From an uncultured Eubacteriales bacterium (GTDB taxonomy: Bacteria; Bacillota; Clostridia; Christensenellales; Borkfalkiaceae): a stretch of DNA of 7,495 bases. The stretch is from contig USOJ01000040.1 of NCBI GenBank assembly GCA_900556195.1, forward strand, positions 1 through 7,495. The letters are read 5' to 3'. A program made the position numbers and the translations under genes. The notes under the pieces were generated by a model. The model saw only the letters and a list, made by a program, of their open reading frames with translations. It made no database searches and was not told where the DNA came from. Below, in pieces: positions 1 to 6,409 of the stretch. The stretch's first letter is position 1, and each line of letters starts with the position of its first letter.

Positions 1-519
1 TTGCCGCAGGAAAACGGCTATACGCTGACCAAAAAACTGCGTTCTTTATACCACGATCTGCCGATAATCATAGTTACCGCAAAATCGCTTTCGTCCGACA
101 AACGCGACGGATTCTTAAGCGGAGCGGACGATTATCTCGTAAAACCCGTAGACGAAGAAGAATTGATTTTGCGTATACGCGCCCTGCTTCGCAGATCCGG
201 AACGGCTTACGAGCAAAAAATCGTAGCGGGGGATCTGACCGCAGACTATTCGGCAATGTCCGTAACCGTAAACGGCGAAAAAATCGAACTCACTCAAAAG
301 GAATTCCTGCTGCTCTTCAAGTTGCTTTCTTCCCCCGGAAAAATCTTTACGCGCAACGATCTGGTAACCGAAATATGGGGCGAAAAACTCGAAGACGACC
401 ACACGCTTAACGTGCATATAAACAGACTTCGCGAAAAAATTTCGAAGTCGGAAAGCGTAGACGTAAAAGCCGTACGCGGACTCGGATACAAGGCGGTGAT
501 AAACTATGAAAAAAAATAA
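1..519 (+). CDS. OmpR/PhoB-family response regulator, 5'-truncated by window edge
   Basis: This is the DNA-binding partner of a two-component system; once phosphorylated by its kinase it should bind target promoters. The window opens inside the receiver domain: the first codons (LPQENGY) match the segment just after the phospho-acceptor Asp, which should lie about three residues upstream of the window, so the TTG at position 1 is not the start. Visible receiver landmarks are the switch Thr in PIIIVTAK (T26 of the visible part) and the conserved Lys in DDYLVKPVD (K49). A winged-helix domain follows (about 74-168), with the LTQKEFLLL segment, the recognition helix around DDHTLNVHINRLREKI, and the C-terminal wing VRGLGYKA. 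About 55 N-terminal residues are missing compared with the usual 225-235. It overlaps the downstream histidine kinase gene by 14 bp, which indicates co-translation. Family assignment is certain; target genes and stimulus cannot be told. Confidence 0.96.
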   Translation: MPQENGYTLTKKLRSLYHDLPIIIVTAKSLSSDKRDGFLSGADDYLVKPVDEEELILRIRALLRRSGTAYEQKIVAGDLTADYSAMSVTVNGEKIELTQKEFLLLFKLLSSPGKIFTRNDLVTEIWGEKLEDDHTLNVHINRLREKISKSESVDVKAVRGLGYKAVINYEKK

Positions 520-1516
520 AAGAACGATCGTAAAGGCGGTAAAAGAAATCTGCTTCGCCGCCGTATGCGTATTGATAACCGCTCTATTTATGCTTATTTG
601 CGTTGCTTTCGCGGCGGGTTCGGGCGGCAAATCAAGTGGCGGGCTTATAGCCTTTATAAGCGTGTGCGCGATACTCGCGGGACTTACTCCGTTCGTCGTA
701 AGAACGATAAAACACCTGTCCGACGACGAAAAAATCGAAGAATGCGCCGACGAAATTCTTGCGGGGAATTATTCGGTCGAAATGCCGGACGTGAAAAACG
801 AATACGAGCCGATTATACGCGTTATGAAAAGGCTGTCCGACGCACTCGCCTTCGTAGAAAAAACGCAGACCGACTTTATAAACGACTTCGCGCACGAACT
901 GAAAACGCCGATAGTTTCGATTAAGGGCTTTGCGAAAATCGTTGCGGGCGGAGAGATTACGGAAGAAGAAAAGAAAGAATATCTGTCGCTTATCGTTTCC
1001 GAATCGGACAGACTTATTGAACTCACCGCGAACACGCTCATGCTCGACAGGCTCGGCGCGAACTCGCTCGAAGTCGAAAAAAAAGAGTTTTCGTTGAGCG
1101 AAACCGCAAGAAAAGAGATTCTTATTCTGCAAGACAAGTGGGAATCGAAAAATATCGAAGTCGAAGCCGAATTAAACGAAGTTACGGTGATTTCTAACCC
1201 CGAACTCGTCGGGCAAATGATACTCAACGTAATGGAAAACGCCGTCAAATACACTCCCGAAAACGGAAAAATCACGGTTACGGACGGCAAGACGGCGGAC
1301 GGAGTTTTTCTTACGATAAAAGACGACGGAATCGGTATGGACGACGAAACCAAACGCAGAATGTTCGACCGCTATTATCGCGGGGATAAGTCGCGCCAAA
1401 AAGGCGGCAACGGATTAGGGCTTGCGACCGTAAAGAAAATCGCCGAAGTTTTAGGCGTTAAAATTTCGGTAAACACCGCCATAGACGAAGGCACGGAATT
1501 TACGTTTATTTTCTGA
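506..1516 (+). CDS. Two-component sensor histidine kinase (HisKA + HATPase_c), short-loop membrane sensor
   Basis: This is the membrane kinase partner of the upstream regulator. Two hydrophobic helices (about residues 15-37 and 46-66) are separated by only about 8 residues (GSGGKSSG), so there is essentially no extracytoplasmic sensor domain. A HAMP-like linker follows (about 67-120). The H-box FAHELKTP carries the phospho-acceptor H130. The N-box NVMENAVKYTPENG has N241 and N245, the G1 box is DDGIGM (D273), the F-box RMFDRYYR surrounds F287, and the G2 box is GGNGLGLATVKKI (300-312). All catalytic motifs are intact, so the kinase should be active. At 336 residues it is complete but compact. 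The ATG at 506 is preceded by a near-consensus AGGCGGTGA (491-499, 6 nt spacing) lying inside the regulator gene, with a 14-bp overlap, which suggests translational coupling. No transporter gene is visible nearby, so the stimulus is unknown. Confidence 0.97.
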   Translation: MKKNKRTIVKAVKEICFAAVCVLITALFMLICVAFAAGSGGKSSGGLIAFISVCAILAGLTPFVVRTIKHLSDDEKIEECADEILAGNYSVEMPDVKNEYEPIIRVMKRLSDALAFVEKTQTDFINDFAHELKTPIVSIKGFAKIVAGGEITEEEKKEYLSLIVSESDRLIELTANTLMLDRLGANSLEVEKKEFSLSETARKEILILQDKWESKNIEVEAELNEVTVISNPELVGQMILNVMENAVKYTPENGKITVTDGKTADGVFLTIKDDGIGMDDETKRRMFDRYYRGDKSRQKGGNGLGLATVKKIAEVLGVKISVNTAIDEGTEFTFIF

Positions 1517-1552
1517 TTTTTATTCATTTCGGAAGAATAACGCGATAAAAAC

Positions 1553-1605
1553 CCGTCGCTTAGAACGAAGAGAAGCAATCCCCGCAACGACGTACGCGAT
1601 GACGG
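1553..1605. repeat. Possible degenerate dispersed repeat with inverted ends
   Basis: This stretch has inverted ends, CCGTC (1553-1557) and GACGG (1601-1605), and contains GAAGCAATCC (1573-1582) and CGCGATGACGG (1595-1605). Read on the minus strand it starts CCGTCATCGCG and continues to GGATTGCTTC. This resembles the intergenic repeat family seen in many bacteria, with a GTCATTGCGA end and a GGATTGCTTC core. It is non-coding and sits between two converging transcription units, a common place for such elements. Only one copy is in the window, so its repeat nature rests on my memory of that family, not on a comparison. Confidence 0.35.
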
Positions 1606-1633
1606 TAAATATATATATACCCTTGCAGACGAT

Positions 1634-1664
1634 ATAAAAAAAGCCGGGCGCTTTCGCCCGGCTT
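1634..1664 (-). terminator. Intrinsic terminator of the trpS operon
   Basis: A perfect 10-bp GC-rich stem (1641-1650 pairing with 1655-1664) closes a 4-nt loop. Read on the minus strand the stem is followed at once by a run of five further Ts and then ATAT. The stem begins only 4 bp after the stop codon of the HIRAN-like gene, so it ends the trpS transcript. On the plus strand the hairpin is followed by AAAATC, not a T-run, so it would end histidine kinase transcripts only weakly. Confidence 0.92.
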
Positions 1665-1668
1665 AAAA

Positions 1669-2421
1669 TCAATCTATTCTGTTTAATACGGTTACGTCGA
1701 GATAAAGCCCTATCGCGCCGTCGTCGCCCTTTTCAAAAGACAACTTTCCGTTTTCGTCGGCAACTATTTTTTTATACCGTCCGCCCGTAAGCGAAAGGTT
1801 TACGTCGTAAGTGTATTTTTCGCTATCTTCGAGATACGGCTTCAATTCTTCCGCTTTTTCGCCGCTTATATATCCCACGTGGTGAAAGGCGCGGATATCC
1901 CAGTCGAAAACGTAAACTTCTATCGTTTCGCCGTTAAGCAACAACCCGCCGCGGCACAGTTCCTGCCCCGCGTATTCGTAAGCGCGGTCGCCCGCGTATT
2001 CTTCTTTTAATTCTTTGCCTTTAAGTCCGTCGTACTTCGCGATACGACCTTTTTTTACTCCCTCTTTGATTTCCGCGTCGATTATTCTGGAAATTTTAAT
2101 TCCCTCGTAATTTTTCCCGTCCGTACCCTCTACGGCAAATTCCGCGTAAAAAAGTCCGTCGTTTATATCGTAGCGGAGTCTTTTTCGTCTTCTCGCGCAC
2201 AGATAATCGACGATATCTTCGAGATCGGCGGGCGGAGTCAGTTCAAAGGCTTTTTTTTTACGTTGTTTCGGCTTCGCGATTTTTTTTACTTCTTCCATCG
2301 TTCCGTCCAGAGCGCCCTCTTCGTCTAAAATCTTTTCGGTTTCTTCGTCGGAGTATTCGAGCGGAACTTCGTCGAAATCTTCAAGTCCGTCAAATTCGTC
2401 TTCGTATCTTTTTTTACCCAT
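1669..2421 (-). CDS. Uncharacterised protein with acidic N-terminus and HIRAN-like C-terminal half
   Basis: I do not recognise a named gene. The 250-residue product begins with a strongly acidic, probably disordered segment (about 1-45), followed by a lysine-rich stretch (46-58, ending KQRKKKAF). A folded part starts near residue 65. The segment IEVYVFDWDIRAFHHVGYIS followed by GEKAEELKPYLED (about 167-199) resembles the core of the HIRAN domain, where a hydrophobic strand leads into a 'VGYIP..A..LAPLL'-type motif. The later strands (YTYDVNLSLTGG, 203-214; GLYLDVTVLN, 238-247) also fit the end of that fold. HIRAN domains are associated with DNA-processing enzymes and can bind DNA 3' ends, but no enzyme domain is present here, so the function is open. 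No signal peptide or membrane helix is seen. The gene starts 4 bp after the trpS stop and shares its terminator, so it is probably co-expressed. An A9 run encodes Lys55-57. HIRAN assignment is moderate; the coding call is strong. Confidence 0.88.
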   Translation of the reverse strand: MGKKRYEDEFDGLEDFDEVPLEYSDEETEKILDEEGALDGTMEEVKKIAKPKQRKKKAFELTPPADLEDIVDYLCARRRKRLRYDINDGLFYAEFAVEGTDGKNYEGIKISRIIDAEIKEGVKKGRIAKYDGLKGKELKEEYAGDRAYEYAGQELCRGGLLLNGETIEVYVFDWDIRAFHHVGYISGEKAEELKPYLEDSEKYTYDVNLSLTGGRYKKIVADENGKLSFEKGDDGAIGLYLDVTVLNRID

Positions 2422-2425
2422 TTTA

Positions 2426-3514
2426 TTATCCGCGTCTGTATTTTTCGGTTTGAGTTCTTATGAGTTCTTCGTCGGAGAAATAGTTTATTCTCATCGCCGA
2501 CTTTACTTCGTTAAGCGTCTTATACGCCACTTTTTCGGCTTCTTCGCTCCCCTTTCTGAGCATATCGTATACGGCGGGGACGTCCTGTTCGAAAACTTTT
2601 CTTCTTGCCCGTATCGGCTCTAACGTTGCTTGCAACACTTCGTTCAAGAAGCGTTTTACTTTCATGTCGCCCAAGCCGCCGCGGGTATAATGCGCCTTTA
2701 ACGCGTCGAGATTTTCGTAATCGGGCAAAAACGCCTTGAAGTGTTCGTCGGTGGCGAACGCGTCGAGATAAGTGAACACCGCGTTGCCTTCGAGTTTACC
2801 GGGGTCTGTAACCTTTATATGGTCGGGGTCGGTGAACATGCTCATGACCTTTTGTTTAACTTCGTCGGCGGTATCGGAAAGATAAATGCAGTTGCCGAGC
2901 GACTTGCTCATTTTGGCTTTTCCGTCCGTGCCGGGCAATCTTAAACAAACCTTATTGGTCGGCAAAACGGCTTTCGCTTCGACGAGCGTTTCGCCGTAAA
3001 CCGCGTTGAACTTTCTTACGATTTCGTTAGTCTGCTCTATCATCGGAAGTTGGTCTTCTCCTACCGGTACGACGTTAGCCTTGAACGCCGTTATATCCGC
3101 CGCCTGACTTATGGGATAAGTAAAAAATCCGACGGGAATACTCGTTTCGAAGTTACGCATCTGAATTTCGTTTTTAACCGTCGGGTTGCGTTGCAGACGC
3201 GAAACGGTTACGAGGTTCATATAGTAAAACGAAAGTTCGGTAAGTTCGGGAACCTGCGACTGTATGAACATAGTCGTTTTATCGGGTGAAAGACCGCACG
3301 AAAGATAATCGAGCGTTACCTCTATAATATTCTGTCTTACCTTTTCGGGATTTTCGGCGTTGTCGGTCAAAGCCTGCGCGTCGGCGATCATAACGAACAT
3401 TTTATCGTAATCGCCGCCGTTCTGTATTTCCACTCTTCTTTTAAGCGAGCCTACGTAGTGTCCGACGTGAAGTCTGCCCGTCGGACGGTCGCCCGTCAAA
3501 ATTACGTTACCCAT
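2426..3514 (-). CDS. trpS: Tryptophanyl-tRNA synthetase
   Basis: This cytoplasmic class I aminoacyl-tRNA synthetase charges tRNA-Trp with tryptophan using ATP. The N-terminal TGDRPTGRLHVGHYVGSLK (7-25) contains the HIGH-type motif as HVGH (16-19). VGEDQ (151-155), typical of TrpRS, is present, as is the KMSKS loop in full (KAKMSKSLGNCI, 199-210). At 362 residues it is slightly longer than the roughly 330 of many bacterial TrpRS proteins and it is complete. The C-terminal part (about 220-362) fits the helical anticodon-binding region. The start is set by the conserved N-terminal strand, with an AGGA (3526-3529) 11 nt upstream, a rather long spacing. It is the first gene of a two-gene operon with the HIRAN-like gene. 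The leader from the predicted promoter is only about 27 nt, so neither a T-box nor a trp attenuator can fit, and expression is likely constitutive or controlled at the promoter. Confidence 0.98.
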   Translation of the reverse strand: MGNVILTGDRPTGRLHVGHYVGSLKRRVEIQNGGDYDKMFVMIADAQALTDNAENPEKVRQNIIEVTLDYLSCGLSPDKTTMFIQSQVPELTELSFYYMNLVTVSRLQRNPTVKNEIQMRNFETSIPVGFFTYPISQAADITAFKANVVPVGEDQLPMIEQTNEIVRKFNAVYGETLVEAKAVLPTNKVCLRLPGTDGKAKMSKSLGNCIYLSDTADEVKQKVMSMFTDPDHIKVTDPGKLEGNAVFTYLDAFATDEHFKAFLPDYENLDALKAHYTRGGLGDMKVKRFLNEVLQATLEPIRARRKVFEQDVPAVYDMLRKGSEEAEKVAYKTLNEVKSAMRINYFSDEELIRTQTEKYRRG

Positions 3515-3547
3515 ATCAAAAAACGTCCTGATTAGTTTATTGAAGCC

Positions 3548-3576
3548 ATTTTAGCACATTTTTCGCATTAAATAAA
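3548..3576 (-). promoter_or_regulatory. Extended -10 promoter for trpS
   Basis: On the minus strand TGCTAAAAT (3556 down to 3548) is an extended -10 element, with one mismatch in the hexamer. A weak -35 (TTTATT, 3576-3571) sits 17 bp upstream. Transcription would start near 3541, giving a leader of about 27 nt before the trpS ATG. A TTGACT at 3592-3587 matches -35 consensus well but lies 33 bp from this -10 and has no good -10 of its own at 16-18 bp. Confidence 0.6.
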
Positions 3577-3645
3577 GCGTTTTTCAAGTCAAAATAAAAT
3601 TTACGCCGCCGTGTTAAAACGAAAATCGGAATCATATACTCTAAT

Positions 3646-4632
3646 ATGATAAAACCCGTAAAAGCGGCGGCGTATCTCGCGCTCGTTTTCGTTCTTGCGT
3701 TTACGCCGCTCGTCGCGGCGAAAAAAACGCGGACGGATAACGATTTTCCGCTTAAACCCACCGAACACGAACGAATATTGACCCTGTGGCACGTAGAAAC
3801 TTTCGAGGGCGGAGTCGGCTCGCGCGGGGATTTCATCACCGGGCGCGCCGTGGAATTCGGCAAAAAAGGTCGGCACGTACTCGTTAAAACGCATACGATC
3901 GAAAGCGCGAAAGAATCTTTGAAAAAAGGCGAAAAGCCCGACCTCGTGTCTTTCGGAATCGGCGCGGACTTCGTAGTTCCGATGGCAAAACGGGTTACCC
4001 TGACCGTCGCGGGCGAAAAAGTAAAAAGTCGGGCGTTCGTGTGGGCGCAGGGCGGATATTTTCTATTCCGCAAAAGCGGCGACGAAACCCCGATAAAAAC
4101 TCTTACGATTTCGGACGGCGGAAAAAATCTTCCGCTCGGCGCGGCGAATCTTACGGGCGTAAAGTACGAGAATATCGAAACGGTAAAATCTACCGACGCG
4201 TATCTTAAACTGATTTCGGGCAATACCGACGCTATGCTCGGCACGCAACGCGATATCCGCCGCTTCACGGTGAAAAATTTCGCCTATACCGCGACCCCGC
4301 TCGAAAAATATAACGATTTGTATCAATACGTAGCGATAACCACCGACGACGAAGACAAACTTCCGACGGCGAAAGCCTTCGCGGAATATCTTTTAAGCGA
4401 AAAGACGGCGAAAAAAATATCGTCGCTGTATATGATTCCCCGTTACTTTTCTTTAACCGACTCGCCCCTGCAAAGTTACGACGCGTCGAAAAACGAAAAG
4501 ACGATAAGCCCTTTTATATCGCTCTTAAACCTTGAAACCCTGAAAGAAGATTTGCAAAATTCTTCCGCTTTGAAAGAAAAGTGTTATTCGTTTGAAAACT
4601 CTTTGCTATCGCCCTCAAACGCTTGTAATTAA
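3646..4632 (+). CDS. Exported type-2 solute-binding-like protein, non-lipoprotein
   Basis: The product looks like an extracellular solute-binding protein of the ABC-importer type (periplasmic-binding-protein type 2 fold). Residues 1-25 form a Sec signal peptide: a Lys-containing start, hydrophobic core AAAYLALVFVLAF, and likely cleavage near PLVAA|KK. No lipobox Cys is present. The mature part opens with a strand resembling binding-protein N-termini (ILTLWHVETFEGG, 44-56). KPDLVSFGIG (97-106) matches the usual ligand-cleft strand, and VWAQGGYFLFRK (132-143) the hinge-crossing segment. The C-terminal AKAFAEYLLSEKTAKKISS...IPRYFS (242-269) fits the typical closing helix and loop. No permease or ATPase gene is nearby, so a transport role is inferred from fold alone and the ligand is unknown. 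No good Shine-Dalgarno precedes the ATG. It lies 32 bp before murB and may share its transcript. A 328-residue length is at the short end for the family. Confidence 0.82.
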   Translation: MIKPVKAAAYLALVFVLAFTPLVAAKKTRTDNDFPLKPTEHERILTLWHVETFEGGVGSRGDFITGRAVEFGKKGRHVLVKTHTIESAKESLKKGEKPDLVSFGIGADFVVPMAKRVTLTVAGEKVKSRAFVWAQGGYFLFRKSGDETPIKTLTISDGGKNLPLGAANLTGVKYENIETVKSTDAYLKLISGNTDAMLGTQRDIRRFTVKNFAYTATPLEKYNDLYQYVAITTDDEDKLPTAKAFAEYLLSEKTAKKISSLYMIPRYFSLTDSPLQSYDASKNEKTISPFISLLNLETLKEDLQNSSALKEKCYSFENSLLSPSNACN

Positions 4633-4651
4633 GAATAATTTATTGTAAAAT

Positions 4652-4656
4652 AGGAG
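4652..4656 (+). promoter_or_regulatory. Strong ribosome binding site of murB
   Basis: AGGAG lies 8 nt before the ATG at 4665, within an A-rich stretch. It fixes the murB start and contrasts with the absence of such a site before the gene at 3646. Confidence 0.85.
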
Positions 4657-4664
4657 AAAATAAG

Positions 4665-5570
4665 ATGCCCGATATCGACGGATTGAAAACCGTAGCCGAA
4701 AAGTACTCTTTCGTATGCAAAACAGACGAGGATTTAAGCCGCAGGTGCGCTTACGGAACGGGCGGAAAAGCCGATTGGTATTTTACGCCGACCGACGAAA
4801 AAACGATTATATCGCTCGTAAACGACCTTAAAGCCGCCGATGCGCCCTACTTCGTTTTAGGCAACGGCTCGAACGTACTCGTGTCGGACGAAGGGTATCG
4901 CGGAGCGATAATTTCAACCGAGAAACTCAAAGGCTTGTCTTTGTGCGGACGGATATTGACCGCTTTATCCGGCGAAAAGGTCGCCGACGTAGTGAAATTC
5001 GCGCTTTACAGCAGCCTCGGCGGCATAGAATTTTTAAGCGGAATCCCCGCTACTATCGGCGGCGTTACCGCAATGAACGCAGGTTGTTTCGGTAAATCCG
5101 TCGCAGACAGAATAAGTTACGTGGTAACGACAAAAGGCGTTTATCCCGCCAAAAAATGCGGGTTCGCCTACCGCGAAAGTCTGTTCAGAAAAAACGGCGA
5201 ACCGATAATTAAAGTGGCGTTTAATTTAGACAACGCCGAATACGAACAGTCGGAAAGCAAAATTGAATACTACAAAAATCTGCGGCGCAACAAACAGCCG
5301 AAAGGCAGGTCGTGCGGAAGCGTTTTCTTAAACGACGGCTACTACGCGGGCAAACAGATAGAAAGTTGCAATCTCAAAGGATTCCGCGTCGGCGGAGCGA
5401 GAGTGTCCGAAAAACACGCGAACTTCATTTTAGCGGACGAGAATTGCAAAAGCAAGGATATATATTCGCTTATACGCTCGGTCAAAAAGATCGTATTCGA
5501 AAAATCGGGCGTTAAGTTGAAAGAGGAATTGGTTTACATAGGAAGATTCGAAGATGAATATTACTTTTGA
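4665..5570 (+). CDS. murB: UDP-N-acetylenolpyruvoylglucosamine reductase
   Basis: MurB is a cytoplasmic FAD enzyme that reduces UDP-GlcNAc-enolpyruvate to UDP-MurNAc with NADPH, the second committed step of peptidoglycan synthesis. The FAD-binding domain shows CAYGTGGKADWYF (28-40), FVLGNGSNVLVSDEGY (63-78) and GGIEFLSGIPATIGGVTAMNAG (119-140). The substrate domain has FAYRES (167-172, with the catalytic-site Arg170), the catalytic Ser in SCGSVF (S219), AGKQIESCNLKG (228-239), VSEKHANFI (247-255) and the final catalytic Glu in LKEELVYIG (E288). At 301 residues it matches the shorter type II enzymes found in Gram-positives. The start is supported by AGGAG 8 nt upstream. Its last 17 bp overlap the start of the PHP gene, so the two are co-translated. 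It is intact and nothing in it is unusual. Confidence 0.98.
   Translation: MPDIDGLKTVAEKYSFVCKTDEDLSRRCAYGTGGKADWYFTPTDEKTIISLVNDLKAADAPYFVLGNGSNVLVSDEGYRGAIISTEKLKGLSLCGRILTALSGEKVADVVKFALYSSLGGIEFLSGIPATIGGVTAMNAGCFGKSVADRISYVVTTKGVYPAKKCGFAYRESLFRKNGEPIIKVAFNLDNAEYEQSESKIEYYKNLRRNKQPKGRSCGSVFLNDGYYAGKQIESCNLKGFRVGGARVSEKHANFILADENCKSKDIYSLIRSVKKIVFEKSGVKLKEELVYIGRFEDEYYF
5541..5546 (+). promoter_or_regulatory. Ribosome binding site of the PHP gene inside murB
   Basis: AGGAAG lies 7 nt before the ATG at 5554 and within the murB coding sequence. It selects this start, which gives the expected N-terminus with the metal-binding LHTH motif and a 17-bp overlap with murB. Confidence 0.75.
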
Positions 5571-6354
5571 TCTCCACACCCACACCGTGTACAGCCACGG
5601 CAAAGGCACCGTGGAAGAAAACGCCGTTTCGGCAAAAGAAAAAGGATTATACGGGATAGGAATAACCGATCACGGATTTTCTCATCCCGCTTTCGGTATG
5701 CGCAGAAAAAAACTCGACCGGATGCGCGCCGACTGCGTTGCGGCGGAAGAAAAAACGGGCGAAAAAATTCTGCTCGGCATAGAATCCAACTTACGCGGCG
5801 AGTGCGGCTCTATAGACGTAGTCGAAAAAGACTACCCGAAGTTAGATCTTATTTTAGCGGGCGTACATAGATTTATCTTTTACAAGAGTTTAGGCGATTT
5901 CGTACATTTACTTTGCGGAAACGTATTCCGTTCGGTGCTTAAAAGTCCGCCGAGCAAACGGCTCGTAGACTACAACACGCGCTGCTACGTAAACGCCGTA
6001 AAAAACAACCCGATAGACGTTCTTACCCACGTAGGGTATCTGTGTTATTGCGACCCCGTCGAAATCGCGAAAGTATGCGCCGATTACGGCACGTATATCG
6101 AGATAAACACTAAAAAAACTCACCTTTCCGACGAAGAATGGCGCAAAGTTATCGACACGGGCGTAAGATTCGTGGTCGACAGCGACGCGCACTCGGTAGA
6201 CCGCATAGGCGACAACGCCCTGGCGGAAAAACTTTTCAAAAGAGTGGATTTCCCGCTCGACCGTATAGACAATATCGACGGAAAACTCCCCGATTTGCGT
6301 TTTACGAAATACAAAAAAGAACACGGCATCGAGTGTAAAAACACTTTGCTTTGA
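5554..6354 (+). CDS. PHP-domain metal-dependent phosphoesterase (YcdX/histidinol-phosphatase-like)
   Basis: This is a soluble PHP-fold enzyme expected to hydrolyse a small phosphoester using two or three metal ions. The metal ligands are all in place: H8 and H10 in DLHTHT, H15 in YSHG, D39-H40 in GITDHG, E77 in GIESN, H105 in AGVHRF, H159 in LTHVG, and D211 and H213 in VDSDAHS. The 266 residues are full length for the stand-alone family. In many Firmicutes a PHP gene of this type sits between murB and rapZ-yvcK-whiA. It has often been labelled histidinol phosphatase, but no his genes are near, so the true substrate is unknown and I give no symbol. It overlaps murB by 17 bp (RBS AGGAAG at 5541-5546), so it belongs to the murB transcript. 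The segment 107-145 (FIFYKSLGDF...CYVNAV) is less conserved and could shape substrate choice. Confidence 0.93.
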   Translation: MNITFDLHTHTVYSHGKGTVEENAVSAKEKGLYGIGITDHGFSHPAFGMRRKKLDRMRADCVAAEEKTGEKILLGIESNLRGECGSIDVVEKDYPKLDLILAGVHRFIFYKSLGDFVHLLCGNVFRSVLKSPPSKRLVDYNTRCYVNAVKNNPIDVLTHVGYLCYCDPVEIAKVCADYGTYIEINTKKTHLSDEEWRKVIDTGVRFVVDSDAHSVDRIGDNALAEKLFKRVDFPLDRIDNIDGKLPDLRFTKYKKEHGIECKNTLL

Positions 6355-6362
6355 TTTAACGA

Positions 6363-6368
6363 TATAAT
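6363..6368 (+). promoter_or_regulatory. Consensus -10 box (TATAAT), candidate whiA promoter
   Basis: A perfect TATAAT lies 9 bp after the PHP stop codon. The -35 position 16-18 bp upstream (inside the end of the PHP gene) shows no good match, and no TG extends the -10. If used, transcription would start near 6375 and give whiA its own leader of about 108 nt, in addition to any read-through from murB. Confidence 0.45.
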
Positions 6369-6374
6369 ATCAAG

Positions 6375-6409
6375 TCCGCGCGTCGCCCCGAAAGGTGGTT
6401 TACCGCGGA
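6375..6409 (+). other. Potential stem-loop in the whiA leader
   Basis: TCCGCG (6375-6380) can pair with CGCGGA (6404-6409). The inner part CCGAAAGG (6388-6395) can form a 2-bp stem closed by a GAAA tetraloop. A competing pairing joins CCGC at 6403-6406 to GCGG at 6422-6425. No T-run follows, so it is not an intrinsic terminator. I recognise no known riboswitch or leader. The rest of the gap (6410-6469) is AT-rich and shows nothing I can name. Confidence 0.3.

Noticed and set aside
115..630. A 171-codon minus-strand frame across the regulator/kinase overlap
   Set aside because: It runs against two intact overlapping signalling genes and shows no family features.
769..1353. A 194-codon open frame on the minus strand opposite the histidine kinase
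   Set aside because: The plus-strand frame carries every kinase motif. The antisense product is Ser/Phe-rich and resembles no family, so it is a shadow frame.
1520..1540. TTATTC/GAATAA inverted repeat just after the kinase stop
   Set aside because: It is an AT-rich 6-bp stem with a 9-nt loop and no T-run, too weak to call a terminator for the kinase transcript.
1608..1619. An alternating AT run (TATATATA) after the kinase gene
   Set aside because: It is short and has no paired promoter element or gene to serve, so it is probably just AT-rich spacer beside the terminator.
3537..4268. A 243-codon open frame on the minus strand opposite the solute-binding gene
   Set aside because: It overlaps a gene with a signal peptide and family-like motifs, has low-complexity Ser/Arg/Phe-rich composition, and runs through the predicted trpS promoter. 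It is a by-product of codon bias on the other strand.
4623..4651. A TTGTAA-N17-TAAAAT promoter-like pair just before murB
   Set aside because: Spacing is ideal, but transcription would start near 4658, after the AGGAG ribosome site, leaving murB without it. Read-through from the gene at 3646 is more likely.
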